Shown here in pieces: positions 36,415-64,000 of a stretch of 64,000 nt of DNA. The stretch spans positions 26,127,261 to 26,191,260 of the forward strand of contig CM022673.1 in NCBI GenBank assembly GCA_012295275.1, given 5' to 3'. Origin of the DNA: Chrysomallon squamiferum. Taxonomy: Eukaryota; Mollusca; Gastropoda; Neomphalida; Peltospiridae. The notes below the pieces were generated by a model. That model had not been told where the DNA came from, ran no database searches, and was given only the letters and a program-made list of their open reading frames with translations. A program made the position numbers and the translations under genes. Each line of letters begins with the position of its first letter. Position 1 is the stretch's first letter.

Positions 36415-38102
36415 ATACTGCAAATACATTTTTAAACTACACGAACAAGTGAAATAAATTTTTTTTTATTAAATAAATGCTCTCAGCAGAAAATAAAATG
36501 ACGAAATTAAATTTTATTTTATCAAAATTATAAATAAATTGCGAAAATAAAAGTTTAAATTATGAATACCTTAAAACCTATTTTATTAGTATAAATATTT
36601 TCGATATATCGAGCCAAAGTTATTTTCTTCTTTCAAGCAAAAGACGATTGGTGAGCCTCGATTTCTTACTGGGCGAAAAGCCATTTTGTTTTTGTCTTAT
36701 TATTCATCAAAACGCTCCTTAGTTCTTACCTCGTTTTCTCATTAAAAAGTTTTATGCTGGTAAACAAGCGGCTAAAGGGATTCAGTGAGACAACCCTCCC
36801 GTAAAAACTGCTGGATCTGCCCTTAGAATACCACGAAGGAAAAATCACTCGATAAATGGTAATATTCATGATAAAAGATTATTATTATTTAATACATTTT
36901 TGAATAAATTTTAATGTTGTTATTATTATTTTATTATTATTATTATTATTATTATTTTATTTTATTTATTTATTTATTTATTTATTTATTATTATTTTTT
37001 TATGAAATCACTTAACTGATTACATACTAATATTCCGTATTAGATGTTTATTTTAGAAAATAAAATCGAGCGGGTTTTTTTGTTTGTATTTGTACATTTA
37101 CGTTAGAAACGACATCAGTTCTGAGAGGAACAATGATATCAAACACAAAACGCGAGTCCGCGGCATATTGATTAATGATAATCGCTCTATTGTCAGTAGT
37201 TTTTCTGCTCACAGATAATAATCATACTCTGTGTTTTGTACAAGATAATTAGTTTCTGTCTGTGTCTTCCGTCTTAATAATAATACTTGTATGACAGTAC
37301 CAAAACAAAAATTATACAGATAACCTTTCGCTAAAATGTTGTTGTTTTTTTGCGTATGTCTGTTATTTCTATAAAATTATTCTGGTTTGAGTTGGATAAC
37401 TAATCTCGAGGTATGGCTGGTCGTAGGATCTATTCTTTGCCATGCTCCTAACAAGCTATTTCCCTGTCTTGCCATCGATCTAAATACAACGTATTTAGGA
37501 TGGCGATATTAAAGATCTTGCTTCTACCCCAAGGAATAAAATTGTTTGGAATGAGTTTCTTTGTGGGCTTAATACAAATAAAACAAAACCACCTCCTTGT
37601 TATAAAGATATCAATACCAGCAGATACAAAGCACTGAAGAATTAATAAAAGATAATCTGACGAAAAAACCCCAACAAATTTCTTATCATTTATATATTCT
37701 TCTGTTCTTCACATAAATAAACAAAACAAATAAATAAAAAATGTAAAAATATAAAGTAAGAAAGAAGAAAACAAAAAGAAGAGAAAAATGTGGATGACGA
37801 AAATAGAGAATTTTTTAACGCTAGAAGGAACATATATATATATAGTGTGTGTGTGTGTGTGTATTTTTTTTCACTAGAAATACAGATTAAACCAGACGTC
37901 GCCAGAAATGAGATCGATTTGTAAAGATAGCAGATGTTCTATAATTAGAAAATATTACAGCATTGACAGAATGTGTTGTGCTGTTTTTGTTTTCATTATT
38001 AGCATATATATTTATCTCATGCTTCACTGATTATGATATTTCTCTTTGTAAATTATCTGATATTTCATATTTAATGCACGCCAGTCATAAACCCATATTG
38101 TG

Positions 38103-38222
<120 letters not shown>

Positions 38223-38526
38223 TGATATTTCAGTAATCCATTTATTATTATTTTTCATTTCAGCATGAAATTATTTTGAACTGATTATTAGTAATTTAAT
38301 TTTACGAAACCGTTTGTTGAAATGATTGTGTATATAAATTCTTAATGATTTATATTTATCATATCGCACTCAGAAAGTCGAAAACTACTGCCACAATATA
38401 TGTATGTATTGCTAAAATGATTACGTGCTGATTACGAAATCAATAATAAGCGCCTCTATCATATTTTATTTGTAAGAAATAGAACATAAAGATTTCAGTT
38501 TGACTTTCTTTCCACCTACTGAGAAC

Positions 38527-38534
38527 TGACGTCA
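38527..38534. promoter_or_regulatory. Perfect CRE-like site TGACGTCA upstream of the adenylyl cyclase gene
   Basis: An exact palindromic CREB/ATF consensus in a locally less AT-rich stretch (38500-39160). If the cyclase has an upstream non-coding exon here, the site would be promoter-proximal. That exon is not proven. Confidence 0.3.
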
Positions 38535-39219
38535 GTGAAGGTCACTGACACATCTTGGGACACCTGATCCTGGTAAAAAAAAAAGTTCCTCTTCAAATAC
38601 TGACGTATTTTATATTATTGCCTGAAATATGCCCTTGTTTAACACCATACCGAATTTTACTGTTTCATTTATAACATTTTTATGATTCTCTCTGAATGTT
38701 GTAGCGCATTCAAAATATACACACACATCTATTTATCTATCTATATATGTATAATGAATTAAGTTCACTGCACCGTCCTTCGAGTTTTAAGTTACAATAA
38801 ATAATTCTGAATTTTGCTTAAGCATCGCGGTAATTATTTATTTTAGATATTTTTATTTTTACCTTAAATAATATTATGAGAAAAAATTCAGATTTTTCGA
38901 CCAATCACATCAGATGTGACATTCAGTCCGGCTATTCGGATGTCTAATGGTCATGGAACATAACAGACGGATAAAGCAACTTCACGCTTTGTGAATACGA
39001 ACAAAAAACGTACCCTGAAACTGAAAAGGCGGGATCGTTGAGTTAGAGTAATCCTAATGTATGTATATCTTGTATCTGTGGTCTAATAAATACTGTCTTT
39101 TATTTAAATTATTCCTGTGCTTAATTATTTTTAGGTGACAGCTGCTGTGCTGTGTTGTGTTGGTAATATTAGTTAATCATTTTATGAACGTGTTTTCATT
39201 TTGTATTAAAAACTAAAAA

Positions 39220-39250
<31 letters not shown>

Positions 39251-39845
39251 AAACAACTAACTAACTAATTAAATAAATAAATAAATACAAATAAATAAAA
39301 TAACTAAAAATAAAACAACAAATATAAAGTAAATAAAAATAAATAAATACAATAATAATAGAAAAAAAATATATTTTTTAAAAAATTACTACAAAAGTAG
39401 TGACATTTGTATAAAGCAGATGAAAAAAACATTAAAGTAGTGATATGTACAGATAATCTTCTTTTGCTTTAGAAGCTAATAGCATCAAGATATTTCTTTA
39501 AACTTAAAAGGGTGAAGCAGTATGTTTGAACTAATTTGAATACAGTATATAGGAAGATGTATATATATACATTACATTCTTGCCAAACAACAAACAATTT
39601 GCAAATTGAAAAATATATTTCTTTCTTTAATTATTATATATATTTTGTTGTTGTTGTTGTTTTTAACTGAAATATTCACTTAATTATTATTTCATTATTA
39701 TTTTTGTAACCTTAATTTTTGGTGCTTGCATTTGTCTTAACCTCGGGTCGTCTTGCTTAAATTTTCATTTAGTTCAGACAGAGCTCACAAATAGTACATA
39801 GACAGATATTAATGAAAAACAAAAACAGAAAAAAGATTATTTTAA

Positions 39846-39913
<68 letters not shown>

Positions 39914-42476
39914 AGGAACATTTATTTAAACATCTTCCCAAATATTAGTATTGCTGAACATCCTGAAAATACATATATATTCCTGAATGCCAGCACTACA
40001 TTTAATTTTATTAAAACAACAAAACAAAAAGCTTTAAAAACTGTTTCATTTATAGTAAGTGAAGGTCTTTCTTACTGGACAGTCACCAATATTTAAAATT
40101 ATTATTTAATTATCAAAATAAAACTTGTTTCAGTTGGTCAGTTTGCAGTTTTAAAGATTTTTCAGTCAAGCAGTTCCTTATATTTGATTTGATTTTAAAT
40201 GTATACTCTACAAAAAAACAACAAAAACCACCCACAAAAAAACAAATGTATATATTTCAAGCTATATTGATCTAATTATCAATATTTTAAGAATAATGTG
40301 CAGAGAAATTAAACATGATCACTAATCCATTTTTTCATGATACTGGTTGTCTCTTAATTTAGAAATTCATAAATTGAGATGTCATTTTAATTATTTATAA
40401 ATCTGATATGTTAAAGAAAACTTGGTAAATTGGATTTCGATATTTAATAATAAATGAATTCTGTAGTATTAATATAGTGTGTATGGTTACAGTGAAGAAT
40501 TAATTTTTAAATTAAAGCAATACATTATGACTGAAAATATCAAAAGCTTAAAATAAATTAATACAATTCTCTTGCTACAGTGTATTTTCAGTGATAATAA
40601 AATCCCATTATTGTTTAATATGAACATTTGTATATTTAATTAATAATTTATTAAAACTGGTAGATTTAGAGATTTTATAAATACTGAGTATATTAATTAT
40701 TTGAAATAACTGCCTGCATAGTCTTTAGTAATATAATGCAGATAAGGTCACAACCGTAGTATTTGTAAATATTTTAAATAATGGTTTTTTTGTTGATGTT
40801 TTTCCATTTTTAAATGACTCTTAAAAATATTTTAATATTTTCTTCAATTTTTTATGAATGATTAGTATGTTAAGAATGATTAGTATGGTATTTGTGTTTG
40901 TTTTGCTTTTTGCTTTTTCTTTTTTTCTTATTTTCTGTTTAATTAGTATTACTTAGGTTGTGATATAATTCCAACCAGGTTCTTATATGTATAAAATAAC
41001 TATCTCCAAGACAGAAAACTTATGGTTTATAATTAACTATATTTTTTCTGTTTATTTGTTAATTAAATAGGTTATTCTATGTTATCAGTGAACAAGTTTG
41101 CATCTGACAAATGAGATTTGTACTAGTCATAGTTAGTCTCATTATATCTTGGTCATAAAGACAATAAAACAGAAAGTGGCAGTCTGAAAAACCTGAGGTA
41201 TTTTTTTCTCTTTGTTAATTTGATTCCTAAATATCAGAAAGAGCCAGGTCAGTATCTACTCTTATAAAATATTGCAACACAATGTTTCTTTAATAAAGCT
41301 TTTAAATTAATAATATTAATACTAGTGTCTAGTTCACATTCAGATTATATATAGATTTCTAAAAGAAAAACCTATTAAATAATATAAATGATATATATAA
41401 GTAATATATACTATATATATATAACCAAAAAAAAAAAAAAAAATAATAATAACACCTAATTCTAACTCCCCAAATCCCCTCCCAAAAAACAGCACATACT
41501 ATAAGATAATGCTAGCTATATTTTAGTCACCTGTAATTTTGTATATATGATGCTTTTCAGTTTTTTCTAATGTTTATCACCCTTGCTAAACGTCTGAAAA
41601 AAACAGTTTCATTGTTTCAGAGATAATTATTTGTTTCTGAGATATGTTTGATGATAAAGGGTGACACAATTTGACGTAAATTATCGAGATTGCCAGTTTT
41701 TCTTTATTATGAAAGAACAATCCACACACAGAAACAAATTCAGCTAGATAAATTGTTCATTCTTTTTTCATAACGTAGAACAAACTAATAAAACATGAAA
41801 TAACACTTTTCTGATATTTATCATTATTTCCAGAAAATTGAACTGAGAAATCAAATATCAGAAACTACTTTTTCTATTAATTTTGAATGTCAGTAGTAAT
41901 TACGACTGTTTATTTTATTCATGAAATGAAAAAGGATTTTGTCTTGCTAATGTTTATCAAAAAAAAAAATAACAGGAATTAAAATATCAATAAAAGCACA
42001 CTCTGAAATGAAAGTGGTGAAGGTTTGTCAATTAAGACTGGAATATTATAGATTAATTTCACAAAATGAATTCCTAGCCTTTTACAGATTGATTTATAAT
42101 TGACATCTAAAATGCTTCTTCACAGTGCAACTTGTTTATAAATAATTTATCTCCTTCATTCATAAAAAATGTGGTAAGGATTTGTCATATTGTTAAACAT
42201 TAAAAAGAATTTTCTACAAACACACCCCTTCTTTTTTCTCTTTATGTTGAGGTTTAGTGGTGTTATTATCAAACTAGCATAAACTACACTTAAATGTTTA
42301 ATGTCTTTGTGAGATTAGGTGCTCTTAATAAAACAAAATAAAATGTATTTAAAGAAAATCAAACCACTAACTAGTGTAAAATACTTCGGTAAACCTGAGC
42401 TTTGATCTGTTTTTAGATCAATTTGGGAAGATCTGTTTAAAGATATTCTGTTAATTGCATTACATAACTCTCTCTC

Positions 42477-42518
<42 letters not shown>

Positions 42519-42708
42519 TAAAATTGGGACATTAACAAAGCCATAAAAATAGTTTTGAGGTCAATGATTAGAATATTTTTTGCAGTTCATAGTTTAGTTT
42601 TAGCAGAAAAACAGTAAACCAAACTTGGTCTTTACCACTAAAGGTATATTTGATTTATTAATAATTACCAGCTGGGCATTACAAAGGATTTCCTATTGTT
42701 TGTTTCAG
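38535..42708. other. Upstream region or 5' intron of the adenylyl cyclase gene
   Basis: I see no coding sequence. It holds (AAAT)n at 39218-39300, (AT)n at 39849-39910 and (AT)n at 42480-42512. The stretch 38880-39160 is less AT-rich and could contain a 5' UTR exon with a donor such as GTTG followed by GTAATA near 39164. The exon holding the ATG is preceded by a good acceptor at 42708, so at least one upstream exon probably exists. Confidence 0.4.
39849..39910. repeat. (AT)n microsatellite, 62 bases
   Basis: A pure AT run. Confidence 0.95.
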
Positions 42709-42924
42709 GAGCTGGAAAATTGATTTGTGAAGCCGTGATCATGGTAGCACTATCTGATTTCACAGCTTGATGTTCTGACAACCATTCACTTGTTACGCTG
42801 GTTCATACTTCTGCAGTTCATTATTAAAAATCTCTCTCTCTCTTGTGTTTGGATTTACAAGTCTTACTTATGATTGTGATGTTGTGTTGGTATCTGTTCC
42901 TATGGAGGGAATTGGATCTCCAAA
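42709..42924 (+). other. Probable 5' UTR segment of the adenylyl cyclase gene
   Basis: The acceptor TTGTTTGTTTCAG ends at 42708, and the following 216 bases run into the ATG at 42925 without another acceptor I would prefer. Confidence 0.45.
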
Positions 42925-57884
<14,960 letters not shown>

Positions 57885-60844
57885 CTAATGACAGAACCAA
57901 AATAACATTCCGAAGTAATGTCACTAATGAAAGTGAAAAAATAGAGAATATGTATACCAGTATATTATGAGCTAAAATGTGCCATGTACCTTTTATACTT
58001 GAAGTGCCAGCTGTTCAGGTAGGTTAACAAATCCCATCTTTTTATACATATATATATATATGTGCACACACATACACACACACACATATATATATATATA
58101 GTGAATCCTGTAATGCTGAATGGAAAAAAGGAAAACAAATCACAACACATTCTTGTACAGTATTGTTTTGTTTTTTAAAAGCTATTGTGATTGCTCATAA
58201 TGACAGGTTGATAACTAAATTTTTAATGTTTGTTTAAATTTTAATTGAATTATTTTAGTTATTAAATAGTTAAGAAAAAAATTCAAGTGAAGCCAATTTT
58301 GATTGTGAAGAGTTTAAATTAACCATGATCTGACGGATTTTTATTTAAATTATGTTTTATATTTTATACTTATTTTTAATGGAATAAAAACAGGATTATT
58401 ATTTGCCAATGGGACACATTTTCGATACATGGCAAATAATCAAAAAATAAAAGGTACTAATGAATAATAATAATACAAAATACATATAACAACACAGCTT
58501 ATTTTTGATGTCTAATACTTCCATTTAACAGATAATTTGCAAAATAAAAACTTAGGATAAAAAATAAATAAATAAAATACAATAAAAATAAATAACCTCC
58601 TTTCAAAACCTCCTGCAATCAAAATTCTGTCAGCAAATTTTTATTTTCTAATAAATGTTGTTGTTTTCCTTAAATTTATAATGTTAGATTACCTATTACC
58701 ATGACATTTAAATTTATGTACCAAGAAATATATTTATTATTAATATCAAATATTCTCATTTTTGTAAAATTCTAGCATTTGAATAACGTGAATGTTATTT
58801 AATGAAGATATTTTGCTGCATTATTTTTTCATTCAGTGAACTTTGCAAATAGTGCAGTTAAATTTAAGACTGTAAAAAGAAATATTAATAATAGTTATTA
58901 TTGTTGTTGTTATTATTATTATTATTGAAATAAAATGAAAACAACAGATTAAAAAATAATAAAAATTAGGACATCTTTAAGTTTGAATGATATCCCATAA
59001 ATACTTTTTGTCATTGCATTTATGATTTTGCCATACACTGAATCACTGTTGTTGTGATGCAGATTGCCATTTGAGTGCTTTACATTGTTATATTGTTGAC
59101 TCTTTGATGTTAGCAGAATTAATTTATTATATGTTGATACTGTTTTGTATTTATTTATAAAACTGATTTATATATATACATAAAATTATATATATACATT
59201 TCTTTTTTTTTTGTGTGTATCCTAAATCGTTGCCTATAGATTTAGTATAAACATTCCATTTAAAGAAATCCGGCCATATATTTTTCTTCAAACTGTATTT
59301 ATAATGATGGTATATAATAAGCTTTATCTTGGTTGTGAAAATGTTTTTTCAAATGCATTAATTGCCTCATTGTTTACTTTTAATAGATACTCTTCAGTAT
59401 TTTTATGGTCTATAAATAAGTAAAAGAGAATATTTGAAAACAGAAATTACTGTTTGTCTAAAGAAGAGACAGATAATTATCCGTCCATTGCATTAAGTAA
59501 AAAGATTTAAAAAAATATAGATTTCACATTTTGATATAAATAGAAAAACATTATCAGTTTAAAAACTGTTATACTAAAAATTACAAAGTTTTTTTTTTTT
59601 TTTTACTTGATTGTTTTGTTCAGTTACATTTCACTAACATGTTTCAGCTATGTTAAATAACAGGATTATATATTGTATTTGTGCTAGATGTCTGTCATAA
59701 ATTTCTTAATTGTTGTTGGACTCGTTAACATGTACATTTTATGAAAGGTCATACAGAATTCCAACTACTTACTACATTCATAAAGTTGATATTTAGCATT
59801 TCAGATAATCCTTTAAAAAAAAAAGAAGAAAAAAATGCCATTCAGGTCACAACTGTTCTTATGGAATATTTAAAGCAAATCTATATGTAATAACAAGTTA
59901 CCTCTGTGCTATCTGTCATCTCCTATGATCTCTTCATCTTGCCAGTCTGTGCCTGTGATATTTAGCATTTCAGATAATCTCTTTATCATTTTACAGTAAA
60001 AACATACCATTAGTTATTTTTTTCTTTTTTTCATTTTGTTTTGGAATAAGAAATAAAGAAATTATATTATTTAATTTTTAATTTTTTTTGAAATTTTTAT
60101 TTATTTGTTTTACGTTTGTGGATGCTGAAGTGAAAATATCTTTCACTTTGCTTTTTGTCAAGGGCCATAAGATTTATGCATTCAAAGAAATCTGCTTATC
60201 AATTTACATTTCACTTTTTTATTTTTTTTTATTTTTATTTAGATAATAAATACATAAGCTAAAATAAATTTTAAAGTAACTTTAAACATAAAGAATTTTT
60301 TTTTTTTTTTTAAATGTTTTTCAATTTGGTCATTTTTAATTATGATAATAGTGTAATCAGGTTTATATGTCACCAAGTCAAACTACAGAATATAGCGTGG
60401 ACCCATTTCATATTACAGATTTAACAGGTTTTTGCATTTTTAAACAATTATTTTTAACAGTTGATGTCATTTGAATTTTAAGAAGTTTTCAATTTCACTT
60501 ACCATTTTATAAAATTGGATGCATAAATATTTTTACCTGTACTGGGTTCTTTAATAATGTATAAGGAATGATTCTAAATTTCTGAAGTGCAGTTGTATTA
60601 TGTTATGTTGCATTGTTTCGTGTTTTTTTTTTTTTTTTTTTTTTTTTTACAGTTGATCTCACAGTGCAAGTTTGTCACTTGCTAAATGTGATAATTGTTT
60701 TTATGCCTTTTTCTGTTTCTTTTAAATGTTCAGGAATTTGACTCCAACACAATCATACAAAATCAGTTCCTGAAGATGTATATTTGTTATATCTATTATA
60801 CATTGTGAAGTTGTATCTTTGAAATTAAAACTTCTGCAAATAAA
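57885..60844 (+). other. Probable long 3' UTR of the adenylyl cyclase gene
   Basis: About 2.96 kb of sequence without coding potential and with relatively few microsatellites runs from the TGA at 57882-57884 to an AATAAA at 60839-60844. Earlier hexamers exist, so alternative shorter 3' ends are likely. Confidence 0.45.
60839..60844 (+). terminator. Candidate distal poly(A) signal of the cyclase gene
   Basis: TTCTGCAAATAAAGTGTT contains a canonical AATAAA, followed by a T-rich stretch (TATTCTGTTTTC) of the kind seen downstream of cleavage sites. Confidence 0.4.
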
Positions 60845-62009
60845 GTGTTAAAATATTCTGTTTTCATTATTAATTTTTTATTTTTTTTAATTCAAATTTA
60901 GAAGTGTACACTGTGTTTCCATAATATTTTCAAATTATTAAATTATTATTCTCCTTTTCTGTACAAAAAATGTCAGCCTCTATACTTCCTTCTAAGCTGG
61001 TGACTGACATACTTGATTTAAAAAAAACAAAAAAAAAAACAATAATTATTACTCACAATAACATTAAAAATACATGGTTATCTGTTAAAGGTAAAGTATT
61101 CTAACAAGACAATAGTTATATATTAAAAGTTTATTAAAGTTACGGGTACAAGTAGTAATACAAAGGCGACTAGTAATCTGCTAATTCAATTCTTTAAATA
61201 CAGACTTGTGTTTTAGTCTTTACTACTCTCTGGTCGACAAGTAATTTGAAAACCAGAAAAAGAGTGACAAATAATTTGAAAAATACATATTTCGAACAGG
61301 AGCAACAAATAGTCTACAAATCTATAAACTAATTCTGGGTATAAAAAAAATTAAATTAACTATTAATGTGTTAAAATGCATTCTGCAGCTCACACACAAA
61401 AATGCAATTACAAAATGTCCTCAAATCCGTGACTACAACAATCAATAACAGAAAAAAAAGATATGACAAGAAATGAAACATAACGTAAGTATTTGTGACA
61501 ATAAAACTAATCGAAGAGATTTTTTAATTTATTTATGAATCTGTGAGAAAAATCAATCACAAACTAATTATCAAATAAATAATTTACCATTATTTTCATA
61601 AAATGTTATCGAGGTTAATATTGCACACTAAAATCATTTTAATTATTATGATTTTAATTAGTATAATTAATAAAATAACTGGCGTGATATTCAAAACAAT
61701 ACACAGTGTTTTAATTTACAAAAATATGCATTAATAGAAATAAGCTAAAATATGTATTTTGAATTTATTAAATTCAATTATTTTTTTAATTTTTGCATAA
61801 ATTTACTAAAAATTATCATGATTAGCAGCCTGAAGTTTTGAAGTTTTTAGGATACATTCATGTAATTTTTTTGGTATATAAACTAGTATACTTGTTTAAC
61901 ATGAACAGAATATACATGTATAACTGTACATAAAAAGAAACAAAAACAAAACAAATACAAAACACAAACAAACCACACACAACATACCATACAGAGAAGA
62001 ATAAAATGA

Positions 62010-62042
<33 letters not shown>

Positions 62043-64000
62043 GCTTATTTATGCAAAGCTTAAATAGAAGCATATACACAATAAAAAATAATAAATTATT
62101 AGAAGGAAAAAAAAAAGAAATACCTGATTATTCAGATTATATATAAAATTTATACTGAAGAATACAGAGAAATAAAAAAAAAAAAAAAAGAAGAAAAATA
62201 CATGAAAACTCGTAGATTATATAAAAAGAAAAACAACAGTACATAATTATTACATACAAAGCATGAAGCAAACAAAAAGCTGTACAATGTGGAGAGGCTA
62301 TCTCAGTGCTGGTCAACAAAAGCTGCAGCTGCACAACCAGAATCATTGGTCAGTACCAATCAGTCATCTTGAATCAACACATTCAAAATTATTTCTATCA
62401 AAAAACACAGTCAACAAAATTATTACATAAACATCCTTTCAAATAAGCTTACAAATAAATCACAAATATATTAATAATTTCTTGAAACATTTTTTTTTTT
62501 TTTTTTTTAAATCAATAATTTCATAACAAAAGAAAATAATTAAAAAATGAATTTAAAAAAGCCCTGGAAATCAATCTATAGGAACTGCAAACCAATTTTA
62601 CGAAATTTTTTCAAAAGTACATTGTGTCCTGATTCAACTTTAAGAAAAAAGAAAGCATGAAAGTTAACTAAGTAAGTTTAATCCAACGCAAATGTATCTT
62701 CTAAATCACTACAGAACAGACAAATCACAAAAATACAAAGATGTGTGTATATATATATATATATGTAAAAAATAATATAATCACTTAACACAACACAGCA
62801 GAATCGAATAAGTAAATATATAACGTGTCATAAAGCCATACAAAGAATATAAACCCAGTATATACAAACAAAGGTGTTACATTAAAAGATAGATAAATCT
62901 ATTTATAATGATGTACTCTCATTCTGAGAAAACACTGCATATCTACAGATACACTCACTCTATAGTATAAGTATTAAAAAAATAAAACTGCTTTGTTAAA
63001 TGATGTACAAGCATCAAAATGGCTTTATAAATGCCTCTATGTGTATTAAGTTCATGATATTTAGAGAAAAAGCCTGTACTTTTATAAGATATTAAAGGTT
63101 AAATAAATAAATAAATACTGATATATATATGCAAACTGAGAAGTATTGTTAAGTTCACACACAATAATATACATTGACACGCTTATATTTAGTGATATTA
63201 AAGATGAAATATATATACTAACTTAGCAAAATGTTTTTTGTTTTGTTTTCTTGTATGAATGATACACACAGACACAAATCAAATAATACAAAAATGTGAT
63301 GATAAAAAACATGCAAGTCTTCAAACCAAAAAAATATGACACATATGTGATCAACATCTCATTCACACAAATGTTTATAAAACCTGCACAATGACTGGTA
63401 GGAGGTAAACCCTCGTATGCTTTGAAAGAACGTAAAGGTTTAATTAAAATACCTGTTTATAATTACCCTTTTTTTTTATAAAATTAAAGCATAGAAAATT
63501 CTTTCCTAAGCTGCCCTGCCCTTAAAGGAAATGTTTTTATTTATTCTAAATATTTTAAACCACTGTTACAATTATGACTCGATATATAAGATTAAGAACT
63601 GCATGAATAATAAGGGGAAATTTGATGCTGTCGAGCAAAAAAATGTTTTTCTTTTTTTTAGAAACATTTTTTTATTACCCCTCTAACAAATATGCACAGT
63701 TCAAAAGACAATAAAACAGCTACCACAGTGTTTGTCAAACCAGGTGGATTGGGAATTAGCCTAAAAGAGCACCAAGGAATTGTGTAATACCTGAGATTAG
63801 TGAGTAACTAAGGTGAGATGGCTCATTCAAATCATTACTGAATTCTCTGTAAATTTTCAAACTTCTGTTTGTATACATCTAGGAATATTTGCTAGAAGTA
63901 ATGATATGCAATCAACTCAAAACATTTGGCAATTGTGAAAAAAAAGAATATTTTGATATTTTTAAACTTTATAGTCATTACAAAAATAATTAAAAAAATA
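60845..64000. other. Non-coding right end, possibly the 3' UTR of a convergent gene
   Basis: I see no supported coding region on either strand. The sequence is A-rich on the plus strand with homopolymer A at 62010-62040 and little microsatellite DNA, which is similar in texture to the cyclase 3' UTR. TTTATT at 61130-61135 (AATAAA on the minus strand) could be the poly(A) signal of a minus-strand gene lying to the right. This is inference from texture only. Confidence 0.3.

Noticed and set aside
36600-37620. Less repetitive stretch upstream of the cyclase gene as a possible gene
   Set aside because: Frames are short on both strands, with no recognisable domain and no consistent splice phases.

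Overview
The window is nuclear DNA from an animal. It is very AT-rich and crowded with microsatellites, and its genes are split by short introns (mostly 0.2-3 kb) with GT-AG borders. I rebuilt three conserved multi-exon genes exon by exon; reading phase agrees across every junction. Their proteins resemble invertebrate orthologues of vertebrate families. A lophotrochozoan such as a mollusc is my best guess, but this is inference and the species cannot be fixed from the window.

Layout. Positions 2-241 look like the 3' end of an unrecognised plus-strand gene. From 15487 down to 4967 (minus strand, 22 coding exons, 733 aa) lies an ORP10/ORP11-type oxysterol-binding-protein-related gene with a PH domain, a linker and a lipid-transfer domain. 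From about 19037 to 21866 (plus) lies a small TATA-driven gene: a non-coding first exon, a signal-peptide exon, and an exon for a Gly/Met/Gln-rich secreted protein (271 aa) with four imperfect internal repeats. From 34161 down to 25268 (minus, 9 coding exons, 514 aa) lies a potassium-dependent Na+/Ca2+ exchanger (NCKX/SLC24). From 42709 to about 60860 (plus, 19 coding exons, 1114 aa) lies a membrane adenylyl cyclase of the AC5/AC6 type. The last 3 kb holds no convincing coding sequence and may be the 3' UTR of a convergent gene.

The three conserved genes act in membrane signalling: ORP in lipid exchange at organelle contacts, NCKX in Ca2+ extrusion, and the cyclase in cAMP production. They are separate transcription units and nothing suggests co-regulation. 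Mobile DNA is represented by a decayed pogo/Tigger element in the first NCKX coding intron, two possible small TIR elements and a LINE 3'-end fragment.

The most unusual structure is a near-perfect inverted repeat (94 of 95 bases outside the microsatellite tails) at 16897-17086 and 20776-20926. It brackets the promoter, first exon and signal-peptide exon of the secreted-protein gene. Other points of note are a RIM-like N-terminal helix on the ORP, a GC-AG intron and a microsatellite-embedded stop codon in NCKX, and a duplicated splice acceptor in the cyclase gene.
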